Source of the DNA: Oscillospiraceae bacterium
GTDB taxonomy: Bacteria > Bacillota > Clostridia > Oscillospirales > Oscillospiraceae
NCBI GenBank assembly: GCA_017435525.1
Contig: JAFSEW010000031.1
Coordinates: forward strand, 1 to 45,901
Direction of reading: 5' to 3'
Length of the DNA stretch: 45,901 nt
Part shown: piece after piece, positions 41,626 to 45,901 of the stretch
How positions within the stretch are numbered: the first letter of the stretch is position 1
Layout: each line of letters starts with the position of its first letter
The notes under the pieces: generated by a model
What the model was told of the DNA's origin: nothing
Seen by the model: only the letters and a program-made list of their open reading frames with translations
Databases searched by the model: none
Program-made: the position numbers and the translations under genes

Positions 41626-41654
41626 TTGTAATTCCGGCAGTTATGTGCTATAAT
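41626..41654 (+). promoter_or_regulatory. Promoter of the DivIVA-like gene
   Basis: TTGTAA (41626-41631), 17-bp spacer, TATAAT (41649-41654), 36 nt before the start codon. Confidence 0.78.
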
Positions 41655-41689
41655 CCATCAAACTACGGTACTTTCAGGAGGTTTTTCTC

Positions 41690-42211
41690 ATGGCCGAATT
41701 TCAGAATTTCCGCAGCGCGCTGGGTGGTTTCAACCGGGAGGACGTTGTGCATTATATCGAGTTTATCAACAACAAGCACGCCGCGCAGCTGAATCAGCTG
41801 AAGACTGAACTGGCAGAGCAGCGCCGGATCAATCAGGAGGCAGAGGATCTCTCTGCGCAGCTGGCAGAAGCCAGAGAGCAGATTGCAGCATTGGAGCAGG
41901 AGCTAGAAGCAGCCCGGGCCGCTGCCCCCAAGTGCGAAAAGACCGAGGACGAGCTGGAAGCTTATCGCCGGGCTGAGCGGGCCGAGCGCCGTGCCGCAGA
42001 GCGGGTTGCGCAGCTCTACGATCAGGCCAACGCCGCCCTTGCAGATGCCGCCACCCGTGCGGATACTTCTGCTGCCCAGGTGGGTCAGCTGGCGGATTCT
42101 CTGCATCTGCAGCTGGAGCAGTTGCTGGGTGCCATCGCCTCCGGCAAGAACACCCTGCTGGATGCCGCCGCAGCCATGTACGCTGTGCGTCCCCTTTCCG
42201 AAGAAGAATGA
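41690..42211 (+). CDS. DivIVA-like coiled-coil protein
   Basis: Encodes 173 aa. ATG 41690 follows CAGGAGG. The N-terminus FRSALGGFNREDVVHYIEFIN resembles the lipid-binding N-terminal domain of DivIVA/GpsB proteins. It is followed by a long coiled coil (about 25-90, rich in Glu/Gln/Ala/Leu heptads such as LAEAREQIAALEQELEAA) and a second helical region (about 95-165). Such proteins mark curved membranes at poles or septa. It is short, and no division genes are adjacent, so the exact role is unknown. A terminator follows. Confidence 0.68.
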   Translation: MAEFQNFRSALGGFNREDVVHYIEFINNKHAAQLNQLKTELAEQRRINQEAEDLSAQLAEAREQIAALEQELEAARAAAPKCEKTEDELEAYRRAERAERRAAERVAQLYDQANAALADAATRADTSAAQVGQLADSLHLQLEQLLGAIASGKNTLLDAAAAMYAVRPLSEEE

Positions 42212-42218
42212 TTCCCCG

Positions 42219-42248
42219 GTGCGCATACGCCATGTATGCGCACTTTTT
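42219..42248 (+). terminator. Terminator of the DivIVA-like gene
   Basis: A perfect 10-bp stem (GTGCGCATAC / GTATGCGCAC) with a 5-nt loop, then five T. Confidence 0.88.
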
Positions 42249-42262
42249 CACGGAGGTTACTT

Positions 42263-43264
42263 ATGGAAATCCGTTACCCTGCATATTACGACACCTTCCG
42301 CTGCATCGCCGGTGCCTGTCCGGACAGCTGCTGCAAAGAATGGGCTGTGGCCGTGGATGCCGATGCTGCAGCGTTTTATCGGACTCTTCCCGGTTCTCTG
42401 GGAGATGCCCTGCGGGAAGCCATGTGTGAAGAAGATGGTGACACCATTCTGGCGCTGACCGCTGACCGCCGCTGTCCCATGTGGCGTGAGGACGGTCTGT
42501 GCCGCATTCAGGCACAGTTGGGCGAAGATGCCCTGTGCCACACCTGCAGGCAGTTCCCCCGGCTTCGCCATGACTATGGAGATTTCATGGAATTGGGTCT
42601 GGAACTTTCCTGCCCGGAAGCCGCAAAGCTGATCCTTTCCGGCGAGAATGCACAAACCGTTGTCCGCCAGGAATCCGGCGTCGAATCCGCGGAATATGAT
42701 CCGGATGCCATGGCACTGCTGCTGGAATCCCGGAAGCAGGCACTGGATCTTCTGGACACCTACCGCAGCGCCCCCGGCCAGGCACTGGCAGCACTGCTGT
42801 TCTGGGGCTACACCGTGCAGGCACAGCTGGACGGCGAGGAATCTGCGGATTTCTCTGCGGAAGACGCGCTGCGCACCGCAAAGAAAATTGCCGCTCCCGG
42901 AGATGCCGCTTCCCTGCTGGCCCTATATCAGGAGCTGGAAATTCTTACCCCTGCCTGGAAGCAGCAGTTGGAGGCACCGCAGGGTTCTTCCTGGTCTGCT
43001 GCCCATATTGCTATGGCCCGGTATCTGATTGAGCGCTACTGGCTGCAGGCCATTTCCGATTGGGATCTGATCTGCCGGGTGAAGTTTATTCTCGCATCCT
43101 GCCTGACAGTAAAACTCCTGGGCGGAGATATTCTCGTCACCGCCCAGCGCTATTCCAAGGAAATTGAAAATGACGCCGACAATGTGGATGCCCTTCTGGA
43201 CGCTGCTTACACATCGCCGGCCCTGGCAGATATTCGACTGCTGGGCCTGCTTCTGGAGGATTGA
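42263..43264 (+). CDS. FliB-like flagellin lysine-N-methylase homologue
   Basis: Encodes 333 aa. ATG 42263 is preceded by CGGAGG; a start at 42236 would lie in the terminator. The N-terminus YPAYYDTFRCIAGACPDSCCKEW carries Cys14, Cys19, Cys23 and Cys24. Further cysteines lie in RRCPMWREDGLCRIQ and ALCHTCRQFPR, the FliB pattern that probably binds a metal cluster. FliB of Salmonella methylates flagellin lysines. No flagellar gene is in this window, and FliB homologues are common in non-motile gut clostridia, so the target is probably a different protein (inference). The next gene starts 3 nt after its stop. Confidence 0.87.
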   Translation: MEIRYPAYYDTFRCIAGACPDSCCKEWAVAVDADAAAFYRTLPGSLGDALREAMCEEDGDTILALTADRRCPMWREDGLCRIQAQLGEDALCHTCRQFPRLRHDYGDFMELGLELSCPEAAKLILSGENAQTVVRQESGVESAEYDPDAMALLLESRKQALDLLDTYRSAPGQALAALLFWGYTVQAQLDGEESADFSAEDALRTAKKIAAPGDAASLLALYQELEILTPAWKQQLEAPQGSSWSAAHIAMARYLIERYWLQAISDWDLICRVKFILASCLTVKLLGGDILVTAQRYSKEIENDADNVDALLDAAYTSPALADIRLLGLLLED

Positions 43265-43267
43265 ACA

Positions 43268-43849
43268 ATGGAAAAAAGATTACTGATTACAGGTTTTGAC
43301 GCCTTCGGCGGCAGTGAGGAGAATCCCTCCTGGCTGGCGGTTTCTCAACTGCCGGATACCGTGGGCGGTTTTACACTGAAAAAATGCATGATTCCCACCG
43401 TCTTTGGCAGAGCTGCCCAGGAGGTTCTGGCCGCAGCAGAGGATTTCCAGCCGGATGTGATCCTCTGCGTAGGTGTTGCCGCCGGACGGGATGCCGTAAC
43501 CCCAGAGCGTATTGCCGTCAATATCCGGGATGCCAGAATTCCAGACAATGCGGGCAATCAGCCTGTGGGAGAATTTGTGGTAGCCGATGCTCCCGCCGCC
43601 TATTTTTCCACGGTTCCCGTTGCTGCCATGGCCCAGGCTATCCGCGATGCAGGTGTCCCCGGCACCGTTTCCAACAGTGCTGGCGCTTTCGTCTGCAATG
43701 ACACGCTCTACCTCCTGCTCCACCACTTTGCAGGTACCTCCACCCGCGTCGGATTCATCCATGTTCCCGCCGCGCCCCACCAGCACGCCGTTTCGCTTCC
43801 TTTGGAGAAAACGATTCAGGCACTCATCAGTGCAATTTCCGCCTGCTGA
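43268..43849 (+). CDS. pcp: Pyroglutamyl-peptidase I
   Basis: Encodes 193 aa, slightly shorter than the usual 200-215. It removes N-terminal pyroglutamate from peptides in the cytoplasm. The catalytic triad is visible: Glu80 (VTPERIAVNIRDARIPDN), Cys143 (SNSAGAFVCND) and His165 (GFIHVPAAPHQ), with the opening LLITGFDAFGGSEENPSW typical of family C15. It shares a transcript with the FliB-like gene (3-nt gap). No clear terminator follows before the tRNA promoter at 43881. Confidence 0.96.
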   Translation: MEKRLLITGFDAFGGSEENPSWLAVSQLPDTVGGFTLKKCMIPTVFGRAAQEVLAAAEDFQPDVILCVGVAAGRDAVTPERIAVNIRDARIPDNAGNQPVGEFVVADAPAAYFSTVPVAAMAQAIRDAGVPGTVSNSAGAFVCNDTLYLLLHHFAGTSTRVGFIHVPAAPHQHAVSLPLEKTIQALISAISAC

Positions 43850-43880
43850 CATATTTTTTTAGAATTTTTCAAAATACCCC

Positions 43881-43908
43881 TTGACATTTCGCCTAAGTAT
43901 GCTATAAT
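43881..43908 (+). promoter_or_regulatory. Promoter of the tRNA-Ala locus
   Basis: Consensus TTGACA (43881-43886), 16-bp spacer, TATAAT (43903-43908). Transcription would begin near 43915 with a small hairpin (GCTGTCTGACAGC) and run through the tRNA fragment and the intact tRNA. Confidence 0.85.
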
Positions 43909-43938
43909 ACGAAAGCTGTCTGACAGCGAACCGAATAT

Positions 43939-43960
43939 GGGGGTATAGCTCAGCTGGGAG
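43939..43960 (+). pseudogene. 5' fragment of tRNA-Ala
   Basis: 22 nt identical to the first 22 nt of the intact tRNA-Ala (44024-44045): acceptor strand and D-arm up to GGGAG. After that the sequence diverges completely (CCCAGTTGAAGCGG). It lies 85 bp upstream of the intact gene and directly behind the strong promoter, so it is probably the remnant of the original tRNA gene, cut by an insertion. Confidence 0.75.
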
Positions 43961-44002
43961 CCCAGTTGAAGCGGTTACGCACCCCTCATTAACTTAATAA
44001 AT

Positions 44003-44116
<114 letters not shown>

Positions 44117-44124
44117 TATTTTTT

Positions 44125-44155
44125 ACTCATTTTCACCCGAAAATGAGTATTTTTT
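44125..44155 (+). terminator. Terminator of the tRNA-Ala transcript
   Basis: A 10-bp stem (ACTCATTTTC / GAAAATGAGT) with loop ACCC is followed by ATTTTTTAT. It abuts the stop of the convergent recombinase gene. Confidence 0.8.
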
Positions 44156-45758
44156 ATGCCGCAATCCAAACGATGTCAAGGCCCATGCTAAACTGCTCAA
44201 AGTCGATGTTAAAGTCGATGTGCAGCTTGTAGTCCCGGTAGACATCCACACGCTTGATAAGGCAGTTGACGATCATCTTCTTGGCTTCGATACTTGCGGT
44301 ATCGTACATATCAGCCCACGAAATAATATCGTCATACTGGGCGTTCAAGGATGCCAGGACAGCCTGTCCTTCGTCATAGGCCGCTTGCGCCGCCTCAAGC
44401 TGCTGCTGAACTTCAAGACATTTTGTCTCAGCGTCAGCGATCAGAGAGCCAAGCAGCGATTGGGAAAAGGCGCTTTCTCCACGCAGGGATTTGATAACCT
44501 CCGCCCGAAGCATTTCAAGCTCACCCGCTGCCTTCGTGTAGTCGGCCCGGATGCTGCGGAGCAGCGCCCGCCGCTCGTCCATCTTTTCCTTGTAACGGAC
44601 ATTGACGATCTCGCTTTTAGGTACAGCCTTCATCCGTTCAAAGATCTGGCGCACCAGCTTATCAATGATGCCGTCAAGGGTATGGGCGGTGTAGCCCGTT
44701 TGCCCGTCACATTCGGTCTGCTTGCGGGTTTTGCCGTAACAGACATAGCGGACTCGCTTCACAATGCGGTTAGGATCGTCCTTGCAGGGATAAGCCTTGC
44801 CGTTGGTGGTCAGCGAGAGTCGGGAGCCACAATGCCCACAAAACACGTTCCCGGCCAGTAAAGACTGCCCCCGAGTGTTGAGAGGAACACGGCGCTCCTG
44901 TTCGGCAGAGTTGGCACGGGATGTACGGATGTGCTGTGCAGCCTCGAACAGCTCCAGGAGGATAATCTGCAAATGGGGCAGCACCTCGGAGCGGCTTTCA
45001 CCGCTGCGGAGTACGCCGGTATAGGTGAGATTACAAATGATCCCCCGGATGCTGGCGTGGTGCCACATCTTACCCGACCTTGCCCGGTAGCCCAGGTTGT
45101 TCAGATAGGTAGCGATCCGCTGGGCTCCAAAGCCCTCATGCACATACTTGTCAAAGATGATCCGCACCACGGCGGCCTCAGCCTCGTTGACAACCAGCTC
45201 GTAAACCTCGTGCTTGCGCTTGTTGTAGCGCCCGCTTCTTACAAGATCGTAACCATAGGGAGCAAGGCCGCCTTTGAAGCCGCCATCCTCGACGAGCTGG
45301 CCCAGAGCGGTTTTGGTACGGATGGAAGTCTTTTCGCTTTCGCCGTCCGCTTGCCAGAAACGGATATAGTTGGTGAGCTTATCGGTGTGATTATCAAACC
45401 GCTGCTCACCCTCTTGGGTACTCCATACCCGGATGCCGTTCTTAACAAACCACTCCACCACAAAGGGCGTTTCGTCAGCGATACGCCCGATACGGTCAAA
45501 CATGAACACCAGCAGAATATCAAACTTGCCTTGCTTGGCAAGCTCCTTGATGGTCTGAATCTTGTCCCGGTTTTCAGCCCGCACCTTGTGGCCGGACACG
45601 CCGTCCTCCTGTTCCTCGTGGACGATCACCCAGCCCATTTGATCTGCGAACTGGTGACACTTCCGGCGCTGCATGGGGATGTCGGCTTGGTTTTTATCGT
45701 TATAGTCCACCTGCTTGTCGGTGGAAACTCTGTATAAGCAACAAACTCTTTCTTTCAT
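44154..45758 (-). CDS. Large serine recombinase (site-specific integrase)
   Basis: Encodes 534 aa. The resolvase domain (about 1-150) starts CCLYRVSTDKQ with catalytic Ser12 and continues with a GVSGHKVRAENRDKIQTI block, LLVFMFDRIGRIADET and a following E-helix. A Recombinase domain (about 170-280: GGLAPYGYDLV, AQRIATYLNNLGY, WHHASIRGIICNLTYTG) is followed by a zinc ribbon with CGHCGSRL (about 311-318), and a coiled coil (about 405-480). This is the architecture of integrases of conjugative or mobilisable elements. ATG 45758 is preceded by AGAAAGGA. The gene ends beside tRNA-Ala, and the upstream 143 bp to the window end hold no gene that I can see. The element's cargo must lie to the right, outside the window. 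Confidence 0.95.
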   Translation of the reverse strand: MKERVCCLYRVSTDKQVDYNDKNQADIPMQRRKCHQFADQMGWVIVHEEQEDGVSGHKVRAENRDKIQTIKELAKQGKFDILLVFMFDRIGRIADETPFVVEWFVKNGIRVWSTQEGEQRFDNHTDKLTNYIRFWQADGESEKTSIRTKTALGQLVEDGGFKGGLAPYGYDLVRSGRYNKRKHEVYELVVNEAEAAVVRIIFDKYVHEGFGAQRIATYLNNLGYRARSGKMWHHASIRGIICNLTYTGVLRSGESRSEVLPHLQIILLELFEAAQHIRTSRANSAEQERRVPLNTRGQSLLAGNVFCGHCGSRLSLTTNGKAYPCKDDPNRIVKRVRYVCYGKTRKQTECDGQTGYTAHTLDGIIDKLVRQIFERMKAVPKSEIVNVRYKEKMDERRALLRSIRADYTKAAGELEMLRAEVIKSLRGESAFSQSLLGSLIADAETKCLEVQQQLEAAQAAYDEGQAVLASLNAQYDDIISWADMYDTASIEAKKMIVNCLIKRVDVYRDYKLHIDFNIDFEQFSMGLDIVWIAA

Positions 45759-45901
45759 ATATTGATCCGTCCTTTCTGTAAGTCCAATGGGCTTTGAAAG
45801 AGCGAATCAATACACGGGGTATATGAACTTTTCAAGGTGCATAGGGGTATCCCCACTATTATTATCGCTCAGTTTAGCCTTCAATGCAAGGCTGTCGCCG
45901 G

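Overview
This window looks like the chromosome of a moderately GC-rich, Gram-positive, gut-type clostridium, most likely of the Oscillospirales / Ruminococcaceae-Oscillospiraceae group. This is inferred, not proven. The signs are AGGAGG-type ribosome binding sites, lipobox lipoproteins, a DivIVA-like coiled-coil protein, a YtrA-type GntR/ABC operon, CotH-family lipoproteins, a FliB-like protein without flagellar genes, CCA-encoding tRNAs, rho-independent terminators after most units, and short palindromic intergenic repeats. The first 43.8 kb reads as ordinary chromosome; the last 2 kb looks like the left end of an integrated element.

Layout. 1-4.1 kb: the 3' end of a glycogen/maltodextrin phosphorylase gene, an ECF sigma factor overlapping a membrane-anchored propeller-like protein (putative anti-sigma), and prfC. 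4.1-8.8 kb (minus): two tandem paralogous CotH lipoproteins. 8.9-16.2 kb (minus): a tightly coupled seven-gene operon: Fe-S hydro-lyase alpha and beta, an AtuA-family protein, a DUF4387 protein, a ceramidase-like amidase, an M20 amidohydrolase and a CapA-like phosphoesterase. It is divergent from an AraC regulator with facing promoters. 17.3-20.0 kb: a half-size ABC exporter (plus) and an EamA transporter (minus). 20.1-26.7 kb (minus): a cell-envelope operon with a VanX/VanY-type M15 peptidase, a transglutaminase-like protein, an MBOAT O-acyltransferase, an SGNH-like protein with Cys in the nucleophile position, and a lipoprotein.

27-32 kb: ftsH (minus) divergent from rlmB (plus), followed by a 685-aa membrane protein that I read as a degenerate P1B-type ATPase lacking every catalytic motif. 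32-36.4 kb (minus): an MFS transporter, a second ceramidase-like protein and a PepD-type dipeptidase. 36.5-40.2 kb (plus): a YtrA-type regulator with a perfect palindromic operator over its own -10 box, an ABC ATPase, two ABC-2 permeases and a CPBP protease. 40.2-41.1 kb: a SLOG-like protein divergent from a small XRE regulator, with shared candidate operators. 41.1-41.5 kb: a string of perfect hairpins bounded by inverted copies of a tRNA 3'-end sequence, then tRNA-Arg(CCG). 41.6-43.9 kb: a DivIVA-like protein, a FliB-like protein and pyroglutamyl peptidase.

43.9-45.9 kb: a strong promoter, a 22-nt copy of the tRNA-Ala 5' end, an intact tRNA-Ala(GGC) flanked by a 15-bp inverted repeat, and a large serine recombinase. 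The simplest reading is an element inserted inside tRNA-Ala that brought a replacement tRNA.

The best candidates for something undescribed are the pseudo-P-type ATPase, the AtuA/DUF4387/hydro-lyase/ceramidase-like operon, the split and restored tRNA-Ala next to the recombinase, and the hairpin element beside tRNA-Arg.
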